DNA of 64,000 nucleotides from Syntrophorhabdaceae bacterium (GTDB taxonomy: Bacteria; Desulfobacterota; Syntrophorhabdia; Syntrophorhabdales; Syntrophorhabdaceae). The notes beneath the pieces were generated by a model that saw only the letters and a program-made list of their open reading frames with translations, was not told the origin of the DNA and searched no databases. This document shows positions 1 to 8,913 of the stretch, in pieces (positions within the stretch are counted from its first letter, which is position 1; every line of letters starts with the position of its first letter). Location of the stretch: contig JAQVWF010000001.1 in the NCBI GenBank assembly GCA_028698615.1, forward strand, positions 62,001-126,000, given 5' to 3'. Both the position numbers and the translations under genes were made by a program.

Positions 1-1
1 G

Positions 2-397
2 TTCACGGACAGGGAGAACCACGTACAAAGGCGCGACCAGTATTCCGACAAGGGCGGGACCATGAGGCTCGGCGCCTACCCGTGTGTCCTCAAGCCGGGC
101 AGCCTGGCGCACAAGGCCTATGCGCAGGACATCGTGCATGAACGTCATCGCCATCGCTTCGAGTTCAACATGAAATACCGCGAACGCCTTGAGAAGAGCG
201 GTATGATCGTATCGGGCATTTCCCCCGACGGGACGCTCGTGGAGATCGTGGAGATGAAGGGGCATCCCTGGTTCCTCGGATGCCAGTTCCATCCCGAGTT
301 CAAATCGAAGCCCTTTGACCCGCACCCGCTGTTCCGGGATTTCATAAAGGCTTCGCTAAAACGGAGGCAGGAGAGACAGAAGTGCAAAAAGAAATAA
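2..397 (+). CDS. pyrG: CTP synthase, C-terminal part (5'-truncated by window edge)
   Basis: The reading frame is open from base 2 and gives about 131 residues matching the end of the glutamine amidotransferase domain of CTP synthase (UTP + ATP + glutamine to CTP). Seen: MRLGAYPC, the [10 protein letters not shown] stretch, and [13 protein letters not shown], which carries the His-x-Glu part of the class I glutaminase triad. The nucleophile Cys and the synthetase domain lie upstream of the window. The stop overlaps the start of kdsA by 16 bases, so the two are probably translated together; pyrG-kdsA adjacency is common in Gram-negatives. Confidence 0.95.
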   Translation, partial: FTDRENHVQRRDQYSDKGGTMRLGAYPCVLKPGSLAHKAYAQDIVHERHRHRFEFNMKYRERLEKSGMIVSGISPDGTLVEIVEMKGHPWFLGCQFHPEFKSKPFDPHPLFRDFIKASLKRRQERQKCKKK

Positions 398-1203
398 CCA
401 TCGGCAATGTCACCATCGGCCGCAGGCCTTTTGTCTTTATCGGGGGTCCCTGCGTCATTGAGGGTAGGGACATAACGCTGAAAACGGCACGGAGCCTTGC
501 CCGGATAACGGGGGAACTCGGCGTGCCGTTCATTTTCAAGTCCTCCTACGACAAGGCGAACAGGACATCCATATCGGGTTTCAGGGGGCCCGGGATAGAC
601 GAGGGGCTTGCCATTCTCAAAGAGGTAAAGACGGAGCTCGGCGTGCCTGTCCTGACGGATGTCCATTCCGCCGGTGAGGCGGAAGCGGCCGCAGCGGTCG
701 TCGATGTTCTCCAGGTGCCGGCGCTCCTTTCCCGGCAGACGGACATACTCACCGCCTGCGGCAGGACGGGCAAGGCCGTTAACATAAAGAAGGGCCAGTT
801 CCTGTCTCCCCGGGACATGGTGCACGCCATCAGGAAGGTGGAGTCGACGGGGAACGGGAATATAATCGTCACCGAACGGGGGACCTCTTTCGGGTACCAC
901 GCGCTCGTCAATGATTTCCGGGCCATTCCCATCATGCAGGACTTCGGGTATCCCGTCGTCTTCGATGCGACCCACAGCGTGCAGCAGCCCTCGGCGATGA
1001 CGGACCGCTCCGGGGGCGAAAGCCGTTTTATTGTCCCTCTGGCGCGGGCCGCAGTGGCCGTCGGCATCGAAGGGATATTCATGGAGGTCCATCCGGATCC
1101 GAAAATGGCCCTTTGCGATGGGGACAATTCCCTTCCCCTCGACGAGCTTGCTCCCGTCCTTCGGACCCTGAAGAGAATAGAGGAGGCCCTGTGGACCACC
1201 TGA
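382..1203 (+). CDS. kdsA: 3-deoxy-8-phosphooctulonate (KDO-8-P) synthase
   Basis: Condenses phosphoenolpyruvate with arabinose-5-phosphate to KDO-8-phosphate, the precursor of the inner LPS core sugar. The 273-residue protein has the usual length, with [10 protein letters not shown] near the N-terminus, [12 protein letters not shown], and the [15 protein letters not shown] and DATHSVQQP motifs of the family. It starts at GTG inside the end of pyrG, preceded by a GGAGGCAGGAGAG purine stretch. The next gene, kdsD, makes its substrate, so the pair forms a KDO unit. Confidence 0.96.
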   Translation: MQKEITIGNVTIGRRPFVFIGGPCVIEGRDITLKTARSLARITGELGVPFIFKSSYDKANRTSISGFRGPGIDEGLAILKEVKTELGVPVLTDVHSAGEAEAAAAVVDVLQVPALLSRQTDILTACGRTGKAVNIKKGQFLSPRDMVHAIRKVESTGNGNIIVTERGTSFGYHALVNDFRAIPIMQDFGYPVVFDATHSVQQPSAMTDRSGGESRFIVPLARAAVAVGIEGIFMEVHPDPKMALCDGDNSLPLDELAPVLRTLKRIEEALWTT

Positions 1204-2156
1204 AAACCGGAAAGGATGTCCTGAGAAAAGAGGCCGAAGCCCTCATGAAGGTCATGGAGAGCCTCGATGAGACGTTCAACAGGGCGGCGGAGATCATATT
1301 CGGCTGCACGGGCAGGGTCGTCCTGACGGGAATGGGCAAATCGGGGCTTGTTTGCAAAAAGATCGCCTCGACCCTTTCGAGCACGGGAACGCCGGCGCTG
1401 TTCGTCCATCCCGCCGATTCGCTCCACGGCGACCTTGGGATGCTCCAGCGCGGCGACGTTCTTGTCGTCGTCAGCAACAGCGGGGAGACGGAAGAGGTGC
1501 TGAAGATCATACCCTGGGTAAAACGCCTCGATATCCCCCTTGTTGTGATAACGGGCGATGCCGCATCCACGATAGCCCGGCTGGGCGACGTGGCCCTGGC
1601 CGTCAACGTGGAAGAGGCCTGTCCCTACAACGTGGTGCCCACGTCGAGCACCACGGCGACCCTCGCCCTGGGCGACGCCCTGGCCATAGCGGTCATGGAA
1701 AGGCGCTCCTTCAAGGTGGAGGACTTCGCCCTGCTCCACCCCGGGGGTTCCCTGGGGAGGAAGTTGTTTCTGAGGGTCGAGGACCTCATGCACACCGGGG
1801 ATGCGGTCCCCGGAGTCTCTGAAGAGACGTCCATGAAGGACGTCATCCTGGAGATAACGTCGAAACGGTTTGGCGTGACAGGGGTCTACGACGGCGAGGG
1901 GTGTCTTGCGGGGATCATAACCGACGGCGATCTGAGGCGCGCCATCGAGCGCTACGACGATTCGCTCCTGGCGAAGAAGGCAGGCGATGTGATGACGCCG
2001 AGGCCGAAGGTGGTCAGCAGGGATGCGCTTGCCGCGCATGCCCTGAAGAAAATGGAGGATTTTTCGATCACGTCTCTTTTCGTGGTCGGTGATGAAGAAG
2101 CACGCCCCGTGGGGATAATTCACATCCACGACCTCCTCAGGGCCAAGGTGGTATAA
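1191..2156 (+). CDS. kdsD: Arabinose-5-phosphate isomerase (SIS + two CBS domains)
   Basis: Interconverts ribulose-5-phosphate and arabinose-5-phosphate for KDO synthesis. The 321-residue product has an N-terminal SIS sugar isomerase domain (GMGKSGLVCKKIASTLSSTG, then SNSGETEEVL, roughly residues 40-170) and two CBS domains (about 205-320). The GTG at 1191 was chosen over an upstream in-frame ATG because AGGAGG lies four bases before it and it overlaps the kdsA stop by 13 bases, giving translational coupling. KdsD and KpsF paralogues share this architecture; the kdsA neighbour favours KdsD. Confidence 0.93.
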   Translation: MDHLKTGKDVLRKEAEALMKVMESLDETFNRAAEIIFGCTGRVVLTGMGKSGLVCKKIASTLSSTGTPALFVHPADSLHGDLGMLQRGDVLVVVSNSGETEEVLKIIPWVKRLDIPLVVITGDAASTIARLGDVALAVNVEEACPYNVVPTSSTTATLALGDALAIAVMERRSFKVEDFALLHPGGSLGRKLFLRVEDLMHTGDAVPGVSEETSMKDVILEITSKRFGVTGVYDGEGCLAGIITDGDLRRAIERYDDSLLAKKAGDVMTPRPKVVSRDALAAHALKKMEDFSITSLFVVGDEEARPVGIIHIHDLLRAKVV

Positions 2157-2207
2157 ATAGATGGCGGCCGTTTCGGGGAGACCTCCCTTCGTCATATATG
2201 AGGACGC

Positions 2208-3125
2208 ATGAGCAACAGAAAGATCATTATATTCATATCTCTTGTTTGTATCATGGCAAGCCTGTTCCTTGCCCTGTATTTCTTCATAAGCAAGCCTGAA
2301 AGACAAGACATCCGGATGGTGAAGGATGACAGCAAGGCCGTCGTTTTCAAGGATGTGAAATACACGGGGGAGAGGCGCGGTGTTGTCGACTGGGAGCTGA
2401 CGGCGAAGGTTGCCCGAAAGTACATAGACAGGCCGCTTATCGAACTCGAGGACCTGCGGGGGACCTACAAGCCGAAGCCTGACGTCATCATAGAGTTCAC
2501 GGGAACGAAAGGTTCCATGGATACGGAGAAGGAATCAGGCAGGGTCGACAACGTGGAGGTCTTCTACAAGGGCGAGTACACCCTCAAGAGCTCTTACATG
2601 GATTTCGACTTCAAGAATGGCATAACGACCACCAAGGATGCGGTGGATATCAAGGGGGAAAAGATCGACATGCGCGGCACCGGGCTCCTTGCCAATACCA
2701 ACGAGGAGACCCTGAGGCTTCTGTCCGACGTGGGCGGCATAATAGCGACGGAAAAGGCACAATACCGCTTCCAGTCGGATACGCTCCTCTATTATTTCCA
2801 GAAGAGCACCTATATCCTCGAGGGAAAGGTCATCCTCAAGGGAGAAGACCTCAACATGGTATGTGATCTCGTCCATATATACAGCACCGATAACGAAGTA
2901 GACCGCATCGAGGCGGACGGCAACGTCCGTGTCATATCGAAAGGCACTGTTGCGAAAAGCGAGAAGGCAGTATATCATTTTAAGGAAGGCAAGATAGTGT
3001 TCACCCAATCTCCGAGGGTTTTCAAGGACAACGTGGAAATGAAAGGGGATCGTGTGATTTACACGACGAATGACGGGAAACTGTCTGTTGAAAAGCCGAA
3101 AATAAGAATGGAAAAGGGAAAATAA
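2208..3125 (+). CDS. lptC: LPS export protein LptC with a C-terminal LptA-like (OstA) extension
   Basis: A 305-residue protein with an N-terminal membrane anchor (residues about 5-27) and a periplasmic beta-rich region. The first half matches LptC (DUF1239), the bitopic subunit that passes LPS from LptBFG to the bridge. The second half repeats OstA/LptA-type strands (IEADGNVRV, AKSEKAVYHFKEGKIVF, GDRVIYTTNDGKLSVEKP). LptC alone is about 190 residues. No separate lptA lies before lptB five bases downstream, so this looks like a natural LptC-LptA fusion. The domain boundary is my estimate. Confidence 0.85.
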   Translation: MSNRKIIIFISLVCIMASLFLALYFFISKPERQDIRMVKDDSKAVVFKDVKYTGERRGVVDWELTAKVARKYIDRPLIELEDLRGTYKPKPDVIIEFTGTKGSMDTEKESGRVDNVEVFYKGEYTLKSSYMDFDFKNGITTTKDAVDIKGEKIDMRGTGLLANTNEETLRLLSDVGGIIATEKAQYRFQSDTLLYYFQKSTYILEGKVILKGEDLNMVCDLVHIYSTDNEVDRIEADGNVRVISKGTVAKSEKAVYHFKEGKIVFTQSPRVFKDNVEMKGDRVIYTTNDGKLSVEKPKIRMEKGK

Positions 3126-3130
3126 CAGGA

Positions 3131-3868
3131 ATGAAAGCTACTCTGGCCGCACAGGGCCTTTTGAAGACGTATAACGCGAGAAAAGTCGTCGACGGCATCA
3201 GCATGCACATGGAGACCGGCGAGATCGTCGGGCTTTTTGGCCCTAACGGAGCCGGGAAGACGACGTCCTTCTATATGATAATCGGCTTCATAAAGCCCAA
3301 CGGCGGCAAGATCCTCCTCAACGGCGAGGACATCACCGAGCTGCCCATGTTCATGAGGGCGCGCAAGGGAATAACCTATCTGCCGCAGGAACCCTCGGTC
3401 TTCAAGAAGATGACCGTCAGGGATAACCTTAAGGCCATCCTGGAGTTTCTGGGTACCGACTCCGACGGCATCAACCACCGCGTCATAGAGATACTCGAGT
3501 CATTCAAGCTGGAACACCTGGCGGGCAACAGCGCCGACTCCCTCTCGGGAGGGGAGAGAAGGCGCCTCGAGATAGCGCGGGCGCTCATGACGTCCCCGCA
3601 TTTCATGCTCCTCGACGAGCCCTTCTCGGGCATAGACCCCATCTCCGTTTCGGACCTGAAAAAAATAATCTTCGGCCTCAAACAACGGGGCATCGGCATA
3701 TTGCTGTCCGACCACAATGTCCGCGAGTCGCTGCCCATATGCGACAGGGCCTACGTGGTCAATGCGGGAAAGGTCCTTCTGGAGGGCACGCCGGAGAGCG
3801 TGGCCCAGGACCGGATCGTACGAGAAGTATATCTTGGCGAGGAATTCAACATCGATGTTGGAACTTAA
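3131..3868 (+). CDS. lptB: LPS export ABC transporter ATP-binding protein
   Basis: Cytoplasmic ATPase of the Lpt system that powers LPS extraction from the inner membrane. Seen in 245 residues: Walker A GPNGAGKTT (37-45), Q-loop region YLPQEPSVF, signature LSGGERRRLEIARAL, Walker B FMLLDEPFSGIDP and the switch His in LLSDHNVRE. It starts five bases after lptC, and its 3' end overlaps rpoN by 14 bases. The lptC-lptB-rpoN-hpf-ptsN order is well conserved in proteobacteria, which supports the assignment over other ABC ATPases. Confidence 0.96.
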   Translation: MKATLAAQGLLKTYNARKVVDGISMHMETGEIVGLFGPNGAGKTTSFYMIIGFIKPNGGKILLNGEDITELPMFMRARKGITYLPQEPSVFKKMTVRDNLKAILEFLGTDSDGINHRVIEILESFKLEHLAGNSADSLSGGERRRLEIARALMTSPHFMLLDEPFSGIDPISVSDLKKIIFGLKQRGIGILLSDHNVRESLPICDRAYVVNAGKVLLEGTPESVAQDRIVREVYLGEEFNIDVGT

Positions 3869-5219
3869 ACAGACACAGCGGCTCTCGCCCGTCCTGACGG
3901 TGCAGCTGCAGCAGGCCATCCGGCTCCTGCAGCTCTCCAAGCTGGAGCTCGTGGAGGCGATCGATCTGGAAATGAAGGAAAACCCCATTCTGGAGATCGG
4001 CGACGAAGAGCCGCAGCAGGAGGCCGAGGAGAGTCAGGACGAGAAAAGGGAGATACAGGAGCTCCTGGAACGCTATTCGCCGTCGGAGGACTACTTTCCC
4101 GGGGAGGAAAAAGAAGCACCCGACTACGAGAATATGGTGAGAAAGACCTACAACCTCAGGGACCACCTCAGGTGGCAGATAGGCCTTTCAGATTTCAACC
4201 CCCGCGAACGGGTGGTTGCGGAATGGATCATAGAGAACATTGACGACAATGGGTATCTCATATGCGGCCTTGAAGAGATATCGGAGGATTCCGGCTTCCC
4301 GGTGGAGGCGCTGGAGCCCGTCCTGAAAAAGGTGCAGAAGCTTGACCCCGTCGGGGTCGGCGCCCGGGACCTGAAGGAATGCATCCTCATTCAATACGAG
4401 GTGTCGGGGGAGAAAGACCCCGTCTTCGAGAGCCTTGTCGCCAATCATTTCGACCTCTTTCAGCACAACAATCTCAAGGGGATAGCAAAGACCACCGGTT
4501 TTCCCGTAGAGAGCATCAAGGAGGTCTTCGAGAAGATCAAATCCTTCGATCCGAAGCCGGGGAGGAACTTCAGCGACGAATTCATAGCCTATGTTGTTCC
4601 CGACGTCTATATCGTCAAAGGCGAAGAAGGGTTTGACATCGCGCTCAATAACGATGATATCCCCGAGCTCAGGATGAGCCGTTACTACCTCGGGCTCGCA
4701 ACGGACAGGAAGGTCAGCGGCGAGACGAAAAGATACATAAAGAACAAAATGAAGCAGGCGGAGTGGTTCATCAAGAGCATCCAGCAGAGGCAAAGGACGC
4801 TCTTTCTCGTCGCCCAGAGCATCGTGAACTTCCAGCGTGAATTCTTCGAAAAAGGCCTTCGGTCCTTGAAGCCCCTCATCCTCAAGGACGTTGCGCAGGA
4901 CGTGGGGGTTCACGAATCCACGGTAAGCCGCATAACGACGAGCAAATACATGAGCACCCCCCACGGCGTGTACGAGATGAAATTCTTTTTCCCTACGAGC
5001 ATCAACAGGGGAGAAGGAGAACCTCTCTCCACGAATGTCGTTATGGACCTCATGGCGGAACTGGTGAAAAAGGAAGAAAAGAAGAAGCCCCTTACCGATG
5101 ACGAGATAGCCCACATCCTGAAATCGCGCTACGATATCAACATAGCGCGTCGCACTATCGCGAAATACAGGGAGATACTCAACATACGGTCTTCAAGGGA
5201 AAGGACGGTGATGGACTAA
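3855..5219 (+). CDS. rpoN: RNA polymerase sigma-54 factor
   Basis: Alternative sigma factor for -24/-12 promoters opened by AAA+ activators. The 454-residue product has the Gln/Leu-rich region I (LKQTQRLSPVLTVQLQQAIRLLQLS), an acidic linker, a core-binding domain, the helix-turn-helix KDVAQDVGVHESTVSR, and a C-terminal RpoN box (ARRTIAKYRE). The ATG at 3855 was chosen because region I begins there and GGCGAGGAA precedes it; the longer frame upstream only reads lptB in another frame. It overlaps lptB by 14 bases. I found no clear -24/-12 site in this window. Confidence 0.97.
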   Translation: MLELKQTQRLSPVLTVQLQQAIRLLQLSKLELVEAIDLEMKENPILEIGDEEPQQEAEESQDEKREIQELLERYSPSEDYFPGEEKEAPDYENMVRKTYNLRDHLRWQIGLSDFNPRERVVAEWIIENIDDNGYLICGLEEISEDSGFPVEALEPVLKKVQKLDPVGVGARDLKECILIQYEVSGEKDPVFESLVANHFDLFQHNNLKGIAKTTGFPVESIKEVFEKIKSFDPKPGRNFSDEFIAYVVPDVYIVKGEEGFDIALNNDDIPELRMSRYYLGLATDRKVSGETKRYIKNKMKQAEWFIKSIQQRQRTLFLVAQSIVNFQREFFEKGLRSLKPLILKDVAQDVGVHESTVSRITTSKYMSTPHGVYEMKFFFPTSINRGEGEPLSTNVVMDLMAELVKKEEKKKPLTDDEIAHILKSRYDINIARRTIAKYREILNIRSSRERTVMD

Positions 5220-5302
5220 GGGAACAGATTCCGGATACAGGAGAGGTTCATTGAGCCGACGCGCTGCTTGATGAATTAACGTAATACTTTCGGGGAATTG
5301 GA

Positions 5303-5331
5303 TTGACACCATCCGGCATATCTGTTATTAA
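5303..5331 (+). promoter_or_regulatory. Sigma70-type promoter for hpf and downstream genes
   Basis: TTGACA (5303-5308), a 17-base spacer and TATTAA (5326-5331) lie in the 163-base gap between rpoN and hpf. Initiation near 5338 would place the hairpin at 5340-5361 at the very 5' end of the transcript. The gap and promoter suggest that hpf-ptsN-hprK-rapZ-PTS is transcribed separately from the Lpt/rpoN operon. Confidence 0.65.
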
Positions 5332-5339
5332 TAAGCTCC

Positions 5340-5367
5340 AAGGTTGGTGCACGCCAACCTTATTTTT
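5340..5367 (+). promoter_or_regulatory. 5'-leader hairpin with T-rich tail upstream of hpf
   Basis: AAGGTTGG and CCAACCTT form a perfect 8-bp stem around a 6-base loop, followed by TATTTTT. The shape resembles a weak intrinsic terminator or attenuator, or a 5' stabilising hairpin, placed between the promoter and the hpf ribosome binding site (GGAGG at 5374-5378). Its role is inferred. Confidence 0.5.
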
Positions 5368-5382
5368 ATGAGCGGAGGCACT

Positions 5383-5907
5383 ATGGATATCACAACCAGC
5401 TTCAGGCACGTTGATACCAGCGAAGACGTAAGGCGATATGTCGAAGACAAGCTCTCCCGTCTTCAGAAGTACGTGGAGACGCCTCTCGACATACACGTGG
5501 TCATCTCCCTTGAGCGGAAGTATCGCCAGCGTATCGATGTCATGTTCACCATCAATGGGGTCGTCATTAATGCACACGAGGTCATGGATGATATCTATGC
5601 GGCGATCGACAAGATACTGGACAAGCTCGAACGGAGGCTTACAAAATACCGCGACAAGATGAAGGAATACCGCGAGAGCAAGTCGAAACGCCCCGTCGCG
5701 ACACCTGACGTGGAGGAATTTGGCATCATCGTGTCGAGGACCGTTGATGCCAAGCCCATGGATCCCGAAGAGGCCGTGATGCAGCTCAAGGCGTCGGGAG
5801 ACATGTTCATGGTCTTCCGGGAACGGGAGGGAGACAACGTGTGCATCGTCTACAAAAGGAAGGATGGAAAATTCAGCCTCATTGAAACTGCGGGGAAGGG
5901 GTCTTGA
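5383..5907 (+). CDS. hpf: Ribosome hibernation promoting factor, long form
   Basis: Binds the 30S decoding region and pairs ribosomes into inactive 100S dimers in stationary phase. The 174 residues contain the S30AE/YfiA domain (about 1-100, with HVVISLERKYRQRIDVMF) and the C-terminal dimerisation domain (about 115-174, with KPMDPEEAVMQLKASGDMFMVFRE), so this is the long type that dimerises ribosomes alone. The ATG at 5383 has GGAGG five bases upstream; an in-frame GTG at 5344 lies inside the leader hairpin and is unlikely. The stop overlaps ptsN. Confidence 0.95.
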   Translation: MDITTSFRHVDTSEDVRRYVEDKLSRLQKYVETPLDIHVVISLERKYRQRIDVMFTINGVVINAHEVMDDIYAAIDKILDKLERRLTKYRDKMKEYRESKSKRPVATPDVEEFGIIVSRTVDAKPMDPEEAVMQLKASGDMFMVFREREGDNVCIVYKRKDGKFSLIETAGKGS

Positions 5908-6365
5908 GGCTTACAGAGATATTGAGAGAATCATCGGTCATCTCCGATATCAAAGGGAAGACCAAAAAAGAGATCCTCGCCGAGCTTGCAGAACAGCTTA
6001 AGGCCGCGGGGCTCATACAGGACATTGAACCCGTGGTCAGGATCATCATGGAGCGGGAGGCCCTGGGGAGTACGGGTATAGGAGATGGGGTAGCCATCCC
6101 CCATGGCAAGATGAAAGGTTCGGGCAGCGTCCTCGTGGCGTTCGGCCGTTCCCGGGAGGGCGTCGATTTCGATGCCGCCGACGGGGAACCGGTGCACCTT
6201 TTCTTTCTGGTCCTCGCCCCCGAGGACTCAGCGAGTCTCCACCTGAAGGTTCTGTCGCGGATCTCGAAGATCCTTCGCGACCCCTCCTTCAGAAAGAAGC
6301 TGCTTAAGGCCCCCGATGCCCATTGCCTGTACGAGAGCATCGTGGAAGAGGACGAAAAGCTGTAG
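5904..6365 (+). CDS. ptsN: Nitrogen-PTS EIIA protein
   Basis: A 153-residue EIIA-Ntr protein, a regulatory phosphoacceptor that does not itself transport sugar. The phosphorylated His is H67 in GDGVAIPHGKMKG. The TTG start overlaps the hpf stop and follows a GGGGAAGGGG stretch. It sits with hprK, rapZ, HPr and EI, so its phosphate probably comes from the HPr encoded at 8647. In other bacteria EIIA-Ntr controls K+ transport, sigma54 functions and stress responses; its targets here are unknown. Confidence 0.92.
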   Translation: MRLTEILRESSVISDIKGKTKKEILAELAEQLKAAGLIQDIEPVVRIIMEREALGSTGIGDGVAIPHGKMKGSGSVLVAFGRSREGVDFDAADGEPVHLFFLVLAPEDSASLHLKVLSRISKILRDPSFRKKLLKAPDAHCLYESIVEEDEKL

Positions 6366-6432
6366 AGGGCCGCGCCAGGGACGGGCCGCGAAATGTCCCC
6401 GGTCGGAGAAATGATCCCGCGGAAAAAGGCGC

Positions 6433-7371
6433 ATGAAGGGAATAGAGGTTCAACGGCTTGTAGATGACGAACTTTATGGACTGGAACTCGAGGTCCTTGC
6501 GGGGAAGAAGGGTCTTGCCCGCAAGATCTACAACCCAAGGATCCAGAAGCTCGGTCTTGTCATAACGGGCCACATGGTCTACCTCCACCCCCACAGGGTC
6601 CAGATACTGGGCAATATCGAGATCTCCTACCTGAGGTCGCTTGCGGAGGCCGAGAGCAAGCGGATCATCAGGGAGCTCTGCAGGAACAACGTGGTGTGCT
6701 TCATCATCTCGCGGAACCTGAAGATCCCCGAGTTCTTCGTGGTCTCCGCCGAGGAAAAGGGCATTCCCCTTCTACGGACAAAACTCGTCACATCGATATT
6801 CATCGAGAGGATAACAAAGCTTCTCGATGAGAAGCTTGCCCCGTCGACCACCGTCCACGGCGTGCTGATGGATATTCTCGGCGTGGGTGCCCTCATTATG
6901 GGAAGGCCCGGCATCGGCAAGAGCGAGAATGCCCTCGAGCTCATCATGCGGGGCCATCGCCTTGTCGTGGACGACGCCGTCCATGTCAGGAAGACCGGTG
7001 CCATCGATCTCTATGGCGAGGCACCGGAGATGATAAAGAGTCTTCTTGAGATACGGGGTGTCGGCATTGTCGATATCCGCCACCTTTTCGGGGTGTCGGC
7101 GGTCCTCGACAAGAAGAAGATAGATCTTGTCATCGAGCTTTTCGACTGGGACACGTCCCTCGAGTGCGAGCGCGTGGGTTTGAGGGAAGACAGGTACAAG
7201 GTGCTCAGTGTCGATCTGCCTTTTGTCAAGATACCCATCAGTTCCGGCAAGAACGTCTCGGCGATCATCGAACTGGCATGCCGCAATTTCATCCTCCGCA
7301 GGCAGGGTATCAACACCGTCATCGAGCTGGAGAAGAGAATGCAAAGATCCATGGAGGACAAGGCGGAATGA
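6433..7371 (+). CDS. hprK: HPr kinase/phosphorylase
   Basis: Bifunctional enzyme that phosphorylates and dephosphorylates HPr on a regulatory serine. The 312-residue protein has the HprK N-terminal domain and a C-terminal kinase domain with Walker A GRPGIGKS (157-164), the LVVDDAVHVRK segment and the signature EIRGVGIVDIRHLFG. The HPr encoded downstream keeps the target serine. Gram-negatives with HprK often use it to link phosphorelay state to metabolism rather than to classic CcpA repression. It ends in an ATGA overlap with rapZ. Confidence 0.95.
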   Translation: MKGIEVQRLVDDELYGLELEVLAGKKGLARKIYNPRIQKLGLVITGHMVYLHPHRVQILGNIEISYLRSLAEAESKRIIRELCRNNVVCFIISRNLKIPEFFVVSAEEKGIPLLRTKLVTSIFIERITKLLDEKLAPSTTVHGVLMDILGVGALIMGRPGIGKSENALELIMRGHRLVVDDAVHVRKTGAIDLYGEAPEMIKSLLEIRGVGIVDIRHLFGVSAVLDKKKIDLVIELFDWDTSLECERVGLREDRYKVLSVDLPFVKIPISSGKNVSAIIELACRNFILRRQGINTVIELEKRMQRSMEDKAE

Positions 7372-8219
7372 AGGACATCCTCATCGTCAGCGGCATCTCC
7401 GGCTCCGGTAAGACAACCTTTTTGCGGGCGCTCGAGGACATAGGATTCTTTTGTGTCGACAATTTTCCCATCCAACTGCTCCTCAAATTCCTCGAACTCA
7501 ATCGCGACGAGGGAGAGAAGATAACGCAGTGCGCCTTTGTTATCGACGTGCGCCTCAGGGATTTTTTTGAGAACGGGCAAGACGTCATCAAGAAGGTCAA
7601 GAAGGATTTCGGCGCGAAGGTCCTTTTTCTGGAAAGCTCCGAGGAGAGCCTCGTGCGGAGATACCGCGAGACGAGGCGTTCCCACCCCCTCTTCGCCTCG
7701 TCCAACGTCAAGGATGCCTTGAAGGAAGAGCGCAGGCTGATGACGTGGCTCAGGAACATGGCCGATCAGGTCATCGACACGACCCACCTGACGCCCCATG
7801 AACTGCGCCGCCTGGCGCTCCATAAATACGGGGCGCAGGAGCAGCGGATGAAGATCAATATCATGTCCTTCGGGTACGCCTTCGGGCTCCCCCTCGAGGC
7901 CGACATAGTCCTCGACGTGAGATTCCTGCCGAACCCCTTTTTCGTTGAAGATCTTCGGGACCAGACGGGGCTCGACCGTGAGGTGACGGAGTTCATCAAG
8001 TCACAGGAAGTATTCAAGAAATATTTCCTTTTTCTTTCAGATTTTTTGTTGTACCTTATACCTCTATTCGAGAAGGAAGGAAAAAGCTATCTCACGGTTT
8101 GCTTTGGCTGTACGGGCGGAAAGCACCGGTCTGTCTTCATCGCCGGCGAACTGGCGGAGCAGCTCAATACCATGGGTTATAGTGTGTCCACGGTTCACAG
8201 GGATATAGACAAGAAGTAA
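7368..8219 (+). CDS. rapZ: RapZ/YvcJ family nucleotide-binding protein
   Basis: The 283-residue protein has a P-loop near the start (GISGSGKT, 9-16), a conserved DNFP segment, and a C-terminal domain with FGYAFGLPLEADIVLDVRFLPNPF and GCTGGKHRSVFIAGELA, diagnostic of RapZ. In E. coli RapZ is an RNA-binding adaptor for GlmZ decay; in other phyla the RNA role is unproven. The ATG at 7368 overlaps the hprK stop by four bases; a longer upstream frame only shadows hprK. Confidence 0.94.
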   Translation: MKDILIVSGISGSGKTTFLRALEDIGFFCVDNFPIQLLLKFLELNRDEGEKITQCAFVIDVRLRDFFENGQDVIKKVKKDFGAKVLFLESSEESLVRRYRETRRSHPLFASSNVKDALKEERRLMTWLRNMADQVIDTTHLTPHELRRLALHKYGAQEQRMKINIMSFGYAFGLPLEADIVLDVRFLPNPFFVEDLRDQTGLDREVTEFIKSQEVFKKYFLFLSDFLLYLIPLFEKEGKSYLTVCFGCTGGKHRSVFIAGELAEQLNTMGYSVSTVHRDIDKK

Positions 8220-8228
8220 GGAGGCAAC

Positions 8229-8639
8229 ATGACGGGTCTCGTAGTGGTGGCACACTTCAATCTCGCGCGGGAGATGGTGGCGGCCACGGAATTGATCATG
8301 GGGAAACAGGAACAGTTCATCGCCGTCGACATTTTCCCCGACGATCAGGTGGAGAAAACAAAAGAAAAGATTGTCCTGGCTCTTAAGAACAGCGACACCG
8401 GTGACGGGGTCATCATCCTGACGGACATGTTCGGCGGTACCCCGTCGAACATCAGCCTTTCCTTCCTGGAGGACGAAAAGGTGGAAGTGGTGGCCGGAGT
8501 GAATCTTCCCATGCTCATCAAGCTGGTGACATACAGGGAGGGGCGGCCGCTCGACGAGCTGGCCGGCTTCATCACGCAGTACGGGCAGAAGAACATATAT
8601 CTCGCTACGGACGTGTTGAAGGCAAGAAAAAAGGACTGA
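8229..8639 (+). CDS. PTS mannose/fructose/sorbose-type EIIA domain protein
   Basis: A 136-residue stand-alone EIIA of the mannose family. The likely phospho-His is H10 in LVVVAHFNLA, matching His10 of E. coli ManX, and TDMFGGTPSNIS is the family hallmark. No EIIB, EIIC or EIID genes occur in the window, so this protein probably receives phosphate from HPr for regulation rather than sugar uptake. It lies nine bases after rapZ and seven before HPr. Confidence 0.9.
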   Translation: MTGLVVVAHFNLAREMVAATELIMGKQEQFIAVDIFPDDQVEKTKEKIVLALKNSDTGDGVIILTDMFGGTPSNISLSFLEDEKVEVVAGVNLPMLIKLVTYREGRPLDELAGFITQYGQKNIYLATDVLKARKKD

Positions 8640-8646
8640 AAGACCG

Positions 8647-8913
8647 ATGCAGGAAGGGATATTTACAATCAGGAACAGGCTCGGACTCCACGCGCGCGCG
8701 GCTGCGATGTTCGTCAAGGCAGCGGCCAGGTTCAACTCCAACGTGATGGTCGAAAAGGACGGGATGCAGGTGAACGGCAAGAGCATCATGGGCCTTTTAA
8801 TGCTGGCCTGCCCCTTGGGAAGCAAGATAATCCTCAAGATCGAGGGAGCGGATGAGGATAAGGCCTTCCTGGAACTGGGAGGCCTTATCGACGATGGATT
8901 TAAAGAAGAATGA
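8647..8913 (+). CDS. ptsH: Phosphocarrier protein HPr
   Basis: Small phosphocarrier (88 residues) between EI and EIIA proteins. The catalytic His is H15 in NRLGLHARAAA, and the regulatory Ser target of HPr kinase is present as S45 in NGKSIMGLLML, in keeping with hprK upstream. Its last four bases overlap the ptsI start (ATGA), which should keep HPr and EI levels linked. Confidence 0.95.
   Translation: MQEGIFTIRNRLGLHARAAAMFVKAAARFNSNVMVEKDGMQVNGKSIMGLLMLACPLGSKIILKIEGADEDKAFLELGGLIDDGFKEE

Noticed and set aside
546-2306. A 586-codon minus-strand frame opposite kdsA and kdsD
   Set aside because: Antisense to two clear genes, no recognisable domains and no sensible context.
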